DNA of 64,000 nt from Sorangium cellulosum So0157-2. Its GTDB lineage: Bacteria > Myxococcota_A > Polyangia > Polyangiales > Polyangiaceae. The first letter of the stretch is position 1. Every line of letters begins with the position of its first letter. The stretch spans positions 1,116,001 to 1,180,000 of the forward strand of contig NC_021658.1 in NCBI RefSeq assembly GCF_000418325.1, in the 5' to 3' direction. The notes beneath the pieces were generated by a model that did not search any database, had not been told where the DNA came from, and saw only the letters and a program-made list of their open reading frames with translations. Shown one piece after another: positions 32,702 to 41,427 of this stretch. The position numbers and the translations under genes are program-made.

Positions 32702-34468
32702 ATGAGGGCGATTCGGGAGCAGCACGCCACCATCGTTTCTCGCAAGCTCGAGGCCGACAGCCCAGGGGGCATGCGCGAGGCGATCACCTCCGTCGAGCAG
32801 CTCGCGCGCGTCGCGCGAGGGCGGCTCCGGGACCGGGTGGTGGACGTCGGGAGCCCGACGAACGCAGGCCTCCGGGGCGCGCCGAGGAGCGCGAGCTTCG
32901 TCCGGCCGAGCGCCGCCGTGCCGCTGCACGTGTCGCGCATGCTGCTCGATCGACACCAGCTCGCAGCCCACGCGCTCGCCCACCTCTACGCGGAGATCGA
33001 GGCCTGCAGATCGCTCGCCAGCTGGGCGTGCGAGGCGGGCGGCGAGGCCAGGGCCGTCGCCGAGGCGCACGCCGGAGCGCTGGTGCTCTCGCTGCGCGGA
33101 GGCGTCGATCTGGGGAGCGGAGAGATCGCGCCGCTCGGCGAGCTCGAGCTCCGCGACGACGAGGTCGCCAAGGCGATCGGGCACCCCGCGGTCACGGCGT
33201 GGGCGCGCGACGCGGGGTCGGGCGCGGCCGTGGCGGCGCTCGCGCGCACCGCCGCGGAGCAAGGGATCCCCGGCTGCGGCGGCGCCGAGGACGAGCGCGT
33301 CGGCTGGATACGGCACAACATGCGCGACTTCGTGGAGCGCCTCGTCGAGCCGCTCGCCCCGGAGATCCACCGGCGCAACGGGCTCATCCCGGAGTCGATC
33401 GTCCGCCGCATGGGGGAGTTCGGGGTGTTCCGGCTGGCCACCGCGCCGGAGCACGGCGGCGATGGGCTCGGCGCGGCCGCCATGGCCGCCGCCGTCGAGG
33501 AGCTCGCGCGCGGGTCGCTCGGCTTCGGCGTGCTCACCATGACCGCCTCCATCGCGGCGGATCTCCTCGCCCGATCCGGCACGGACCTCCAGCGCAGGAC
33601 CTGGCTGCCGCGCATCGCCGCCGGCGAGGCGCGCTGCGCCCTCGCGCTCTCGGAGCCCGCCTACGGGTCGGACCTCGCGCGCGTCGCCACGCGCGCCGAG
33701 CGCCAGGCCGACGGCAGCTACCTCATCACCGGCAAGAAGACCTGGGTCACCGGCGCCTCGCGCGCCGACCTCGTGCTCACCCTCGCGAGGACGACGACGC
33801 CCGGCGGACAGGGGCAGCAGCCGCTCGGGCCGAGCCTCTTCGCCATCGCCAAGCGGCGCGGCGCGCCCGGCGCCGACTTCCCGGACGCGGGGATCGCCGG
33901 CGCCGAGCTGCGGGCGCTCGGACAGCGCGGCATGGGCCACTACGAGCTCCGGATCGAGGGGCTCCAGGTCGGCCGCGAGGCGCTGCTCGGCGAGCGCGAG
34001 GGCGAGGGGATCGCCCAGATCCAGCGGTCGCTCGCGATCGGCCGCGTCTACGCGGCGGCGTGCGGCGTGGGCGTGGCGCAGGCCGCGCTGGAGCTCGCCC
34101 TCGAGCGGGCCAGGACGCGCGTGCAGTTCGGGTCGCAGCTCATCTCCTTCCCGCGCGTGGCGCACCGGATCGGAGGGCTCATCGCCCGCGTCGCGGCCGC
34201 GCGCCAGCTCACGCGCGCCGCGGCGCAGGCCGCGGACACGGGGCAGTCGTGCGAGCTCACGTCCGCCATGGCGAAGCTGTTCTCGAGCCGCGCCGCGTGG
34301 GACGCGGCCGACGCCTGCATGCAGATCCACGGGGCGAACGGCTATGCCGAGAGCTCGGTCCCGGCGCGGCTCCTGCTCGACGCGCGCAGCCTCGCGTTCC
34401 ACCTGGGCACGCGCGAGGTGCTCGCGCAGGGCATCGCGCGCGCCCTGCTCGAAGGATCGCTGCCCTGA
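32702..34468 (+). CDS. mcd: Acyl-CoA dehydrogenase resembling (2S)-methylsuccinyl-CoA dehydrogenase
   Basis: 588 residues from ATG 32702 (ATG 32771 is a possible later start). A non-catalytic N-terminal domain of about 190 residues (helical, LDRHQLAAHALAHLYAEIEA) precedes a complete acyl-CoA dehydrogenase. The N-terminal extension plus KTWVTGASRADLVLTLARTT, GYRGM-like GQRGMGHYELRIEG, FPRVAHRIGGLIARVAAARQLT and MQIHGANGYAESSVPARLL matches the methylsuccinyl-CoA dehydrogenase of the ethylmalonyl-CoA pathway as I remember it. It oxidises methylsuccinyl-CoA to mesaconyl-CoA with FAD. The next gene resembles mesaconyl-CoA hydratase. A generic branched-chain dehydrogenase is the alternative. Confidence 0.75.
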   Translation: MRAIREQHATIVSRKLEADSPGGMREAITSVEQLARVARGRLRDRVVDVGSPTNAGLRGAPRSASFVRPSAAVPLHVSRMLLDRHQLAAHALAHLYAEIEACRSLASWACEAGGEARAVAEAHAGALVLSLRGGVDLGSGEIAPLGELELRDDEVAKAIGHPAVTAWARDAGSGAAVAALARTAAEQGIPGCGGAEDERVGWIRHNMRDFVERLVEPLAPEIHRRNGLIPESIVRRMGEFGVFRLATAPEHGGDGLGAAAMAAAVEELARGSLGFGVLTMTASIAADLLARSGTDLQRRTWLPRIAAGEARCALALSEPAYGSDLARVATRAERQADGSYLITGKKTWVTGASRADLVLTLARTTTPGGQGQQPLGPSLFAIAKRRGAPGADFPDAGIAGAELRALGQRGMGHYELRIEGLQVGREALLGEREGEGIAQIQRSLAIGRVYAAACGVGVAQAALELALERARTRVQFGSQLISFPRVAHRIGGLIARVAAARQLTRAAAQAADTGQSCELTSAMAKLFSSRAAWDAADACMQIHGANGYAESSVPARLLLDARSLAFHLGTREVLAQGIARALLEGSLP

Positions 34469-34599
34469 GCGGGCCCGCTCCGGCGCGGCGGAGCGCGCGG
34501 GCGCACGCGGCCGTGGGCGCGCGCGCGCCACGCCGGGCCGGCGCGCGCGGGCGGCGCCGTCGTCAGCGGTGCGCGCCTGTGCCATGATCGCGCGGACCG

Positions 34600-35688
34600 A
34601 TGGTCCGCGTCCGCTCTCCCCGCTACGGCCGCAAGCTCGACGATTTCACGGTCGGCGCGGTGTACGCCCACCCCTGGGACGTCACCGTCGACGAGGGGAT
34701 GCTCGCGCTCTTCGCGGCCTCGTTCCAGGACGCGATCCCGACCTACTCGAGCCGCGTCGCCGCCCGCGCGGCGGGGCTCAGGGACAGGCCGGTGAACCCG
34801 CTGCTGCTCCTCAACCTCGGGATCTCCTTCAGCGTCCACGACGTGAGCGAGCAGGCGATCGCGCACCTCGCGTACATCGACGTGCGGTTCCCGGAGGCCT
34901 GCTACCCAGGGGACACGCTGCGCGCGAGCTCGATGGTCATCGGCAAGAAGCCGGTGTCGACGGGCGACAAGGGCGTCGTCCACGTCCGGACGCAGGTGGT
35001 GAACCAGGACGGGCTGCTCGTCTGCTCGTTCGAGCGCAAGGCGCTCGTGCCCCCCGGCCGCGTCGCGGAGCGCCCCGCGGACGCGCCGCACGCGGTCGTG
35101 CAGCCGGACGAGCCCCCGGGGCGCCTGCCGAGAGAGCTCGGCGGCCCGCTCGCGCCGCCGGCGCGCCACGGCGGCTTCGCCTGCTCCTGGGAAGACTTCG
35201 AGGTGGGCGACGTGCTCACCCACGAGGTCGGCCGGACGGTCGGCGACAGCGAGCACATGCAGCTCGCGACCCTCCTGCGCAACTCCCACCCGCTGCACCT
35301 CGACGAGCAGTACTGCAGGGCGAGCTCCTTCGCGAAGACGCGCGTCGTCCACGGCGGGCTCGTGCTGTCGTGGGTGCTCGCGCTCTCGAGCCGGGACACG
35401 GCCGGGTGCGGCGTCTGGGACCTCGGCCTCGACGACGGCGCCCACCCGAGCGGCGTCCTCGCGGGCGACACGCTCTTCGCCGCGTCGAAGGTGATCGCCC
35501 GGGAAGAGGCCGGCGCGGCCGCGGGGAGCGTCACGTTCCGGATCGTCGGCGTGAAGAACTCGCCGCCGCGCGCGCTGCTCGAGCAGGGGGCCGATCTGTT
35601 CACCCCCGAGCTCGGCAAGGTCGACGGCAGGGTCAAGGAAAAGGTCGTGGAGATCACGCGAACGCTGCTCGTGCGGCGGAGGGGCTAG
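34600..35688 (+). CDS. mch: MaoC-type double hot-dog hydratase resembling mesaconyl-CoA hydratase
   Basis: 362 residues, two hot-dog repeats. First half: LLLNLGISFSVHDVSEQAIAHLAY, VRFPEACYPGDTLRASSMVIG and GDKGVVHVRTQVVNQ, close to the mesaconyl-C1-CoA hydratase (beta-methylmalyl-CoA dehydratase) family. Second half carries the hydratase site: TVGDSEHMQLATLLRNSHPLHLDE and RVVHGGLVLSW. The enzyme would hydrate mesaconyl-CoA to beta-methylmalyl-CoA. It begins 131 nt after the mcd-like gene, giving two consecutive ethylmalonyl-CoA pathway steps. ccr, ecm and mcl are not in the window. Specificity is inferred from similarity and neighbourhood. Confidence 0.72.
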   Translation: MVRVRSPRYGRKLDDFTVGAVYAHPWDVTVDEGMLALFAASFQDAIPTYSSRVAARAAGLRDRPVNPLLLLNLGISFSVHDVSEQAIAHLAYIDVRFPEACYPGDTLRASSMVIGKKPVSTGDKGVVHVRTQVVNQDGLLVCSFERKALVPPGRVAERPADAPHAVVQPDEPPGRLPRELGGPLAPPARHGGFACSWEDFEVGDVLTHEVGRTVGDSEHMQLATLLRNSHPLHLDEQYCRASSFAKTRVVHGGLVLSWVLALSSRDTAGCGVWDLGLDDGAHPSGVLAGDTLFAASKVIAREEAGAAAGSVTFRIVGVKNSPPRALLEQGADLFTPELGKVDGRVKEKVVEITRTLLVRRRG

Positions 35689-35808
35689 GCGCGCTCGCGC
35701 GCCGCGACCGCGGAGCGCGCCGCAGAAGAGGGATCCCCCGCGAGGCGCGCCGCGGCATACAATGCGCGTCATGAGCACCGGCGCTCCGCGACGAGGGACA
35801 GGACGGCC

Positions 35809-37929
35809 ATGAGCGCGGCTGCGAGCCGTGAGCTCGACGCGCTCCGCGCGCGCGTCGCCGAGCTGGAGCAGGCGCTGTCCCGCGCCGAGGCGTCACGCCA
35901 GCGCGGCTCCAGCCCGGACCGGCCCGCGGAGCCGGGCAGCGCGCGGGGCCCCGTCGCCATCGGGTGGGAGGCGCAGCTCGACGAGGCCGAGCAGGCGGCC
36001 CAGATGGGCAACTGGCTCTGGGACATCGGCGCGAACCACGTCACGTGGTCGCGGCAGCTGTTCCGGATCCTGGGCTGCGATCCCGCGACGGACAAACCGT
36101 CGACGGAGGCGTTCCTCGCGGCCGTCCACCCCGACGACCGGGAGCAGATGCGCGCCGGCCTGGAGCTGGCGATCGAGACCGGCGAGGGATCGGGCGCGCG
36201 CGCGTTCCGCGTGCGCCGCCGGGACGGCGCGGTGCGGGAGTGCCTCCTGAGCAGCCTGCCCGTCGTCGAGGGGGCGGGCCCGCCCACCCGGTTCTTCGGC
36301 GCGGTCGTCGACCTCACCGAGCGCCGCCGCGCCGAGCAGGAGCTCCGCCGCAGCGAGCGCATGCTCAACGAGGCGCAGCGCATCGCCCACGTGGGCAGCT
36401 GGTCCTACGACCTCGCGTCGCGGACCGTCCGCTGGTCCGAGGAGCTCTTCCACATCCTCGGCGTCGACCCGTCGGTGCGCCCGACGTTCGAGCTCTTCGC
36501 GAGCCTCATCCACCCGGAGGACCGCCACCGCGTCTTCGGCGGCGCGGAGAGCGCGTCGCCGCTCGGCATCGCGAGCCCCGTCGAGTGCCGCGTCGTGCGC
36601 CCGTCGACCGGGGAGCTGCGGCACGTGCAGATGGCGGCGCAGCTGCTCACGGACGACGCCGGGGCGATCACGGGGCTCGTCGGCACGAGCCTCGACATCA
36701 CCGAGCGCCGGCGCCTCGAGGAGCAGCTCCTGCACAGCCAGAAGCTCGAGGCGATCGGGCGCCTCGCCGGCGGGGTCGCGCACGACTTCAACAACATGCT
36801 CACCGCGATCTTCGGGCACAGGGAGCTCGCGGTGCGCAAGGTGCCGCCGTCGTCGCCCGTGCTCGATCACCTCACGCAGATCGGCACCGCCGCGGAGCGC
36901 GCCGCGGCGCTCACGCGGCAGCTGCTCGCGTTCGCGCGCAAGCAGCTCATCCAGCCGACCGTGGTCGACCCGAACGCGCTCATCCTCGGCGTCGAGCCGC
37001 TCCTCCGCCCGCTCGTCGGCGAGGACGTGGAGCTCGCCGTGCTGCCGGGGAGCCAGATCTGGCCGATCCACATCGATCGCGGCCAGTTCGAGCAGCTGCT
37101 CATGAACCTCGCCGTGAACGCGCGCGACGCGATGCCCGCCGGGGGCCGCCTGACCATCGAGACCGCGAACACGACGATCGAGGCGGGCGACGCGGCGTCG
37201 CGGCCCGAGATCGAGCCCGGCGACTACGTGGAGCTCACGGTCACCGACACCGGGCAGGGCATCGACGACGCCATCCGGCACTACGTGTTCGAGCCGTTCT
37301 TCACGACGAAGGAGCCGGGCAAGGGGTCGGGGCTCGGGCTCGCGACGTGCCACGGCATCGTGAAGCAGCACGGCGGCCACATCTGGTTCTCGAGCGCCCC
37401 CGGCCAGGGCACGCGCTTCACGATCTGCTTCCCGCGCGTGCGCGGCGCGCCGTCCGAGCAGCCCGCGAGGGCGCCCTCCGCCGTCTCGGGGGGCGGGGAG
37501 ACGGTGCTCGTCGTGGAGGACGAGGCGCAGGTGCGCGACCTCTGCGTCACCGCGCTGCGCTCGTTCGGCTACTCGGTCCTCGCGGCGCGGAACGGCAAGG
37601 AGGCGGTCGCGCTCGCGGCCACGTACTCGGGCGTCATCCACCTGCTCGTGAGCGACGTGGTCCTGCCCGACGCGCGCGGCCCCGCGCTCGCGGCGGCGCT
37701 CGCGCGCGCGCGCGCGCCGCTGCCCGTCCTGTACGCGTCGGGCTACACCGAGGACTCCCTCTTCCCGGGCGATCTGCTCGACGGGTCCGTCCACTTCCTC
37801 TCCAAGCCGTACACGCCCACGCAGCTCGCGAAGGCGGTGCGCGCCGTGCTCGACGCGTCCGCGCAAGCGCGGCGGGCGAAGGGCCCGGGCGACGCGCCGC
37901 CGCCGGCGGCCGCCGAGCGCCTGCAGTGA
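35809..37929 (+). CDS. PAS-PAS hybrid histidine kinase with C-terminal receiver
   Basis: 706 residues, no membrane segment. A short coiled coil (1-25), PAS domains at about 60-170 (MGNWLWDIGANHVTWS) and 185-300 (VGSWSYDLASRTVRWS), each ending in a DLTERR/DITERR motif, HisKA with phospho-acceptor His about 325 (GGVAHDFNNML), HATPase with the N box NARDAMPAGG, G1 DTGQGID and G2 GKGSGLGLATCHGIV, then a receiver from about 563 (VLVVEDE) with phospho-acceptor Asp about 616. Hybrid kinases of this type sense a soluble ligand through PAS. No cognate regulator is adjacent. ATG 35809 follows GAGGGACAGGACGGCC. Confidence 0.93.
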   Translation: MSAAASRELDALRARVAELEQALSRAEASRQRGSSPDRPAEPGSARGPVAIGWEAQLDEAEQAAQMGNWLWDIGANHVTWSRQLFRILGCDPATDKPSTEAFLAAVHPDDREQMRAGLELAIETGEGSGARAFRVRRRDGAVRECLLSSLPVVEGAGPPTRFFGAVVDLTERRRAEQELRRSERMLNEAQRIAHVGSWSYDLASRTVRWSEELFHILGVDPSVRPTFELFASLIHPEDRHRVFGGAESASPLGIASPVECRVVRPSTGELRHVQMAAQLLTDDAGAITGLVGTSLDITERRRLEEQLLHSQKLEAIGRLAGGVAHDFNNMLTAIFGHRELAVRKVPPSSPVLDHLTQIGTAAERAAALTRQLLAFARKQLIQPTVVDPNALILGVEPLLRPLVGEDVELAVLPGSQIWPIHIDRGQFEQLLMNLAVNARDAMPAGGRLTIETANTTIEAGDAASRPEIEPGDYVELTVTDTGQGIDDAIRHYVFEPFFTTKEPGKGSGLGLATCHGIVKQHGGHIWFSSAPGQGTRFTICFPRVRGAPSEQPARAPSAVSGGGETVLVVEDEAQVRDLCVTALRSFGYSVLAARNGKEAVALAATYSGVIHLLVSDVVLPDARGPALAAALARARAPLPVLYASGYTEDSLFPGDLLDGSVHFLSKPYTPTQLAKAVRAVLDASAQARRAKGPGDAPPPAAAERLQ

Positions 37930-37951
37930 GCGCGCCCGCGCGCGACGGAGG

Positions 37952-37996
37952 GCGCACACGGCGGAGCGGCGGCGCCGGAGCGCGCCGCGTGTGCGC
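37952..37996 (+). terminator. Hairpin downstream of the hybrid kinase
   Basis: GCGCACAC (37952-37959) pairs with GTGTGCGC (37989-37996), with further GC pairing inside. It starts 23 nt past the stop codon. No T-run. Confidence 0.45.
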
Positions 37997-38095
37997 GCGT
38001 GTGTCCGCGCGCGCGCCGCGACGCGCTCCGGCGCCACCGCTCCGCGCTGGCCCGAGCGGCCGGGGAGCATCTATCCTGGACGGGCGGCCGTCTCG

Positions 38096-38665
38096 ATGAA
38101 GATCCGGGGCTCAGCGCTCATGCATACGAGGACCTACCTGCAGACGCGGTGGGGGAGCCAGGCCATGTCGGTCCTCGACGCCAAGCTGCCCGCCGCCGCC
38201 CGCGCGGTCTTCTCCTCGCCCGATCTCGTGGCGCACAGCTGGTACCCTGTCGCGGTCTGGAACGCCATCGCGGACGAGATCTCGAGGTGGCCCAACAAGA
38301 CCGGTGTCATCCGCGATCTCGCGGCCTACGTCGCCGAGCAGGACCTGACGCTGGCGCACAAGGTGCTCATCAAGCTCGGCACGCCCGCGCTCGTCATGCG
38401 GCAAGCCGGCGTGATGTGGGGCATGTATTTCAACGGGGGCCGGCTCGCCCCGCTCGCGGAGGGCGAGCGGTTCTTCCGCCTGATCCTCTACCTCGGCGTC
38501 GATCCTCAGTCCGACCCGGGGCGCCAGATCTGCAGAGACGCGGTGCCGGCGTGGCAGGAGAACGCGCTCCGGCTCTCGGGCGCGCGGGGCGGGCAGAGCC
38601 TCCACACGAGGTGCCGTTTCGAGGGACACCCCACCTGCGAGTACGAGGTGCGCTGGCTCCGCTGA
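38096..38665 (+). CDS. Myxobacterial TIGR02265-like protein of unknown function
   Basis: 189 residues, unknown function. Starts at ATG 38096 (ATG 38120 also possible). Layout resembles the paralogous TIGR02265/DUF2378 family found in Myxococcales: a WYPVAVWNAIADEI helix, a middle LIKLGTPALVMRQAGVMWGMYFNGG region, and a C-terminal TRCRFEGHPTCEYEVRW strand resembling the end of V4R or heme-NO-like domains. Similarity is weak and from memory. Convergent with the methyltransferase gene; the two stop codons sit in one hairpin. Confidence 0.6.
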   Translation: MKIRGSALMHTRTYLQTRWGSQAMSVLDAKLPAAARAVFSSPDLVAHSWYPVAVWNAIADEISRWPNKTGVIRDLAAYVAEQDLTLAHKVLIKLGTPALVMRQAGVMWGMYFNGGRLAPLAEGERFFRLILYLGVDPQSDPGRQICRDAVPAWQENALRLSGARGGQSLHTRCRFEGHPTCEYEVRWLR

Positions 38666-38712
38666 GGCCGCGGCGGCGCGGGCGCGAGGCGCGCTGCGCC
38701 GCGGCCGCCTCA
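38663..38712. terminator. Bidirectional terminator enclosing both stop codons
   Basis: TGAGGCCGCGGCG (38663-38675) pairs with CGCCGCGG-CCG-CCTCA (38697-38712) with one 3-nt bulge. The first TGA is the stop of the plus-strand gene and the final TCA is the stop of the minus-strand gene. Confidence 0.6.
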
Positions 38713-40167
38713 CGTCTTGGTGCAGAACGCGAACAGGTTGACCTGCGCCTCCTCGGCGCGCACCTCGACGGGGGTGCCGCCGAACTTCGAGCGGGTGAAC
38801 AGCGTCTTGAGATCATCGGCGCTGCGATGGATGAGCTCCCACTCGAGGACGTGGTCCATGAAGGCCTTGCTCGGGTTGTTCACCCCGAAGTTGCCCACGA
38901 CCGCGATGCCCCCGGGGAGGAGCTTGTCGTGCATGCAGTTGAGGAGGCTCACGACGAGGTCGTCGCGGAGGTAGTCGGTGAGCCCGATGCTGTAGATCAT
39001 GTGCTGGGGCTTGAGCACCGTCCTGCCGCGGCCGTGGGCGAGCCGCACCACGTTGTCCTGGGCGAAGCTGAAGCGGTCCATGACGCCGAGCTCCTCGGCG
39101 ATGCCGGCGGCGTAGGCGAGGGCCTGGTTGTCGATATCGATGCACGTCGCCTTGATGTCGGGCGCCTCGCCCCCCTCGGCGAAGAGGTCGAACAGCTCGC
39201 GGGCGGGGCCGCTCGCCAGGCTGGTCACGAGGACCTGGCCGGGCCCGTGGACGCGGCACGCGTCCCGCAGCGCGCGGCTCAGCACGCCTCGCCTGTTCTT
39301 GACGGCGCGGCAGGCCTCGAGCTCGAGCCCCCAATGGTCGATGAAGCGGCCGAGGCGGCCGTCGCCCGCGGGCTCGTCGTTGTACATCATCTCGATCGTA
39401 TAGAAGTCGCCCGCGTAGCCGCGCGGCTTCGTGTAGCAGCGGTCGACGGTGCGGCTCAGCATGAAGAGCGAGAAGGTCTCGCGGAAGACGTAGGCGCCGA
39501 TGCCCTTCTCGAGGTGGCGCTCGCGCTCGATGTGCTCGCGCAGCGCGGACACGATCGTCTGGCACGCGGCGCTCACCTTCTCCTGGATCTCCGCCTCGGG
39601 GTGCTTGGCCTCCTTGACCATCCTGTCGGCGATCATCATCTCGAACTTGAACTGTTCGACCGTGTCGATGAGCTTCGGAGGGATGTTGTTGGTGCCGGCC
39701 TGGCCCGTCCTCGCCGCGTGAAAGCGGTTGACCTGGGGCACGTCCTCGACGAGGAGCGGGGGGAGCATCGCGGTGTTCTCGCGGAGGCGCTGGGCGAGCA
39801 TGATCGCGAGCGACTGGTAGAAGCGCGCCGCGAGGCCGGGGACGGAGGCAAGCAGCGAGTGGACATACGGGCCCTCGATCACGTCGAGGGTGCACTCCTC
39901 GCGGGCGACGACGGAGGCGCTCGCGGCGGCGCTCTCGAGGAACGACATCTCGCCGAAGATCGCGCCGGGGCCGAGCTGGCGGAGGGCCACGCCGCGCCCG
40001 AGGTGGGCGACCTCGACGCCGACCAGGCCGCTGCGCACGATGAAGATGCCCTGCCTGCGCGAGCCCTCCTCGAGGATCTGCTCGCCCGGTCGGTAGGTGA
40101 CGCAGGTCGACTTCTCCAGCAGCAGCCGCTCGTCATCCTGGGTCAAGAACTCGAAACCTGTCGACAT
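38710..40167 (-). CDS. Cyclic-nucleotide-binding domain fused to class I methyltransferase
   Basis: 485 residues. Residues 10-125 are a CRP-like cNMP-binding domain (EQILEEGSRRQGIFIVRSGLVGVE, LGPGAIFGEMSFL); there is no DNA-binding HTH. A helical linker (130-240) leads to a Rossmann methyltransferase (CYTKPRGYAGDFYTIEMMYN, GQVLVTSLASGPARELFDL, CIDIDNQALAYAA, DNVVRLAHG). The RGYAGDY...GRLGRFIDHW...ACRAVKNRR block is shared with proteins annotated as 3-hydroxypalmitate methyl ester (extracellular factor) biosynthesis methyltransferases. A cyclic nucleotide may therefore gate methylation of a fatty-acid signal or protein; this is inference. GGAGGCATC-like RBS precedes ATG 40167. Confidence 0.82.
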   Translation of the reverse strand: MSTGFEFLTQDDERLLLEKSTCVTYRPGEQILEEGSRRQGIFIVRSGLVGVEVAHLGRGVALRQLGPGAIFGEMSFLESAAASASVVAREECTLDVIEGPYVHSLLASVPGLAARFYQSLAIMLAQRLRENTAMLPPLLVEDVPQVNRFHAARTGQAGTNNIPPKLIDTVEQFKFEMMIADRMVKEAKHPEAEIQEKVSAACQTIVSALREHIERERHLEKGIGAYVFRETFSLFMLSRTVDRCYTKPRGYAGDFYTIEMMYNDEPAGDGRLGRFIDHWGLELEACRAVKNRRGVLSRALRDACRVHGPGQVLVTSLASGPARELFDLFAEGGEAPDIKATCIDIDNQALAYAAGIAEELGVMDRFSFAQDNVVRLAHGRGRTVLKPQHMIYSIGLTDYLRDDLVVSLLNCMHDKLLPGGIAVVGNFGVNNPSKAFMDHVLEWELIHRSADDLKTLFTRSKFGGTPVEVRAEEAQVNLFAFCTKT

Positions 40168-40362
40168 GATGCCTCCCGACCACCGCGCGACGCCTCCGCG
40201 CCGCGGCGAGCTGGATCCCTCCCCCGCCGCAGCGACCGGACGTCCACGCGTGCGCCTCTTCTACCACGACGCATCGCGACCTCGCTGGGGCATGGCGCGC
40301 CCCTCGGCGGCTCCGCCCCGGCCAGGGCCGCGGCCGTCAACGCGGCAGCGCGCGCGCTCCGC

Positions 40363-41427
40363 TCACCGCGGGGCGCAGGCCGCGAGGCCGCCGTCCTCGG
40401 CGAGCAGCAGCACACAGGTGCGGAGCACATCCATGCCGGCAAATCCGTCCGACGGGCAGGCCCCCCGCCGCTCGCCGGGCAAGAAATCGAGTTCCGCGGC
40501 GGCGTCGAACCCCGCCAGGTGGAGGCGAGCGCCTGACAGCACGGGAACGGTGTGCTTGCCGGAGGCGGCGTAGGCGCTCCGGCCGCCGGCCGCACGGCGC
40601 GACAGCCGCCTCCCCGCGGGCGAGGCGGCGAAGAGGGAGCTCTGCGACGCGCCCGAGTCGACCTTCAGCGTCACGGCGATCCCGTCGACCGTCGCCGCGG
40701 CGGTGATCTCGTGGCCCTGGTTCGGGCCGCCGCAATGGCCGAGCTCCGCGACCGCGGCCTCGCCGAACCGCGCCCGGAGCGCGCGGGCGGCCTCGTCGCG
40801 CGGCGCCTCGGTCATCCGGCCCTCGCGCAGGTCGAGCACGACCGCGCGGCCCGGCCCGGCCAGCGCCTGCGGCGCGAGGACGCCGCCGATCCCGAGCCGC
40901 TGCAGCGCGTCGGGGACGGGGACGACGAGCAGCGCGGGCGCGTCCACCGAGCCCCACCCGGCGAGCGCGATGGTCGCGCGCTCGATGCGGGAGACCGGCA
41001 GGGGCCTGCCCGCGTGATCGACCGCGACGTCGCCGGCCGTCGAGAGCGGCAGCGCGAGCTCGTCGGCGAGCCAGCGGGCGAGCACGTGGTGGGAGGCGCC
41101 GGTGTCGACGATCAGCGCGGTCGGCTGGCCGGCGACGACGGCGTCGATGAGCGGCGAGGGGAACGGGCGTTCGTTGAGCTCGAACTGGAGGCTCGCCCGG
41201 CGCCCCCCGACGCTCGCCGGCGCCGGCGCCGGCGCCGCCGGGTGAGCCGGCTCCGCGGGCGAAGGCTTGACGGCGGCGCCACCGGCCGGCGCCGCGCCGT
41301 GCGCCGAGGCCGGCGCCGCGCGGACCGCGGCGGGCTCGGCGCAGCCGGCCGCCGCGAGCGCGCCGGCGGCGAGGGAGATCGAGAGCGCGAGGGCGGCACC
41401 CCCACGAGCGCGCTTCACCCGCATCAC
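40363..41427 (-). CDS. Retropepsin-like aspartic protease lipoprotein
   Basis: 354 residues. Lipoprotein signal ALAAAGC (Cys about 29), then an Ala/Pro-rich spacer to residue 75. Two tandem pepsin-like halves each have an active-site motif: IVDTGASHH near residue 108 and KVDSGASQSS near 255. Having both on one chain resembles a pseudo-dimeric pepsin rather than a dimeric retropepsin. Probably an envelope protease acting in the periplasm or at the surface. Divergent from the SRPBCC gene; no operon partner. Confidence 0.8.
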   Translation of the reverse strand: MMRVKRARGGAALALSISLAAGALAAAGCAEPAAVRAAPASAHGAAPAGGAAVKPSPAEPAHPAAPAPAPASVGGRRASLQFELNERPFPSPLIDAVVAGQPTALIVDTGASHHVLARWLADELALPLSTAGDVAVDHAGRPLPVSRIERATIALAGWGSVDAPALLVVPVPDALQRLGIGGVLAPQALAGPGRAVVLDLREGRMTEAPRDEAARALRARFGEAAVAELGHCGGPNQGHEITAAATVDGIAVTLKVDSGASQSSLFAASPAGRRLSRRAAGGRSAYAASGKHTVPVLSGARLHLAGFDAAAELDFLPGERRGACPSDGFAGMDVLRTCVLLLAEDGGLAACAPR

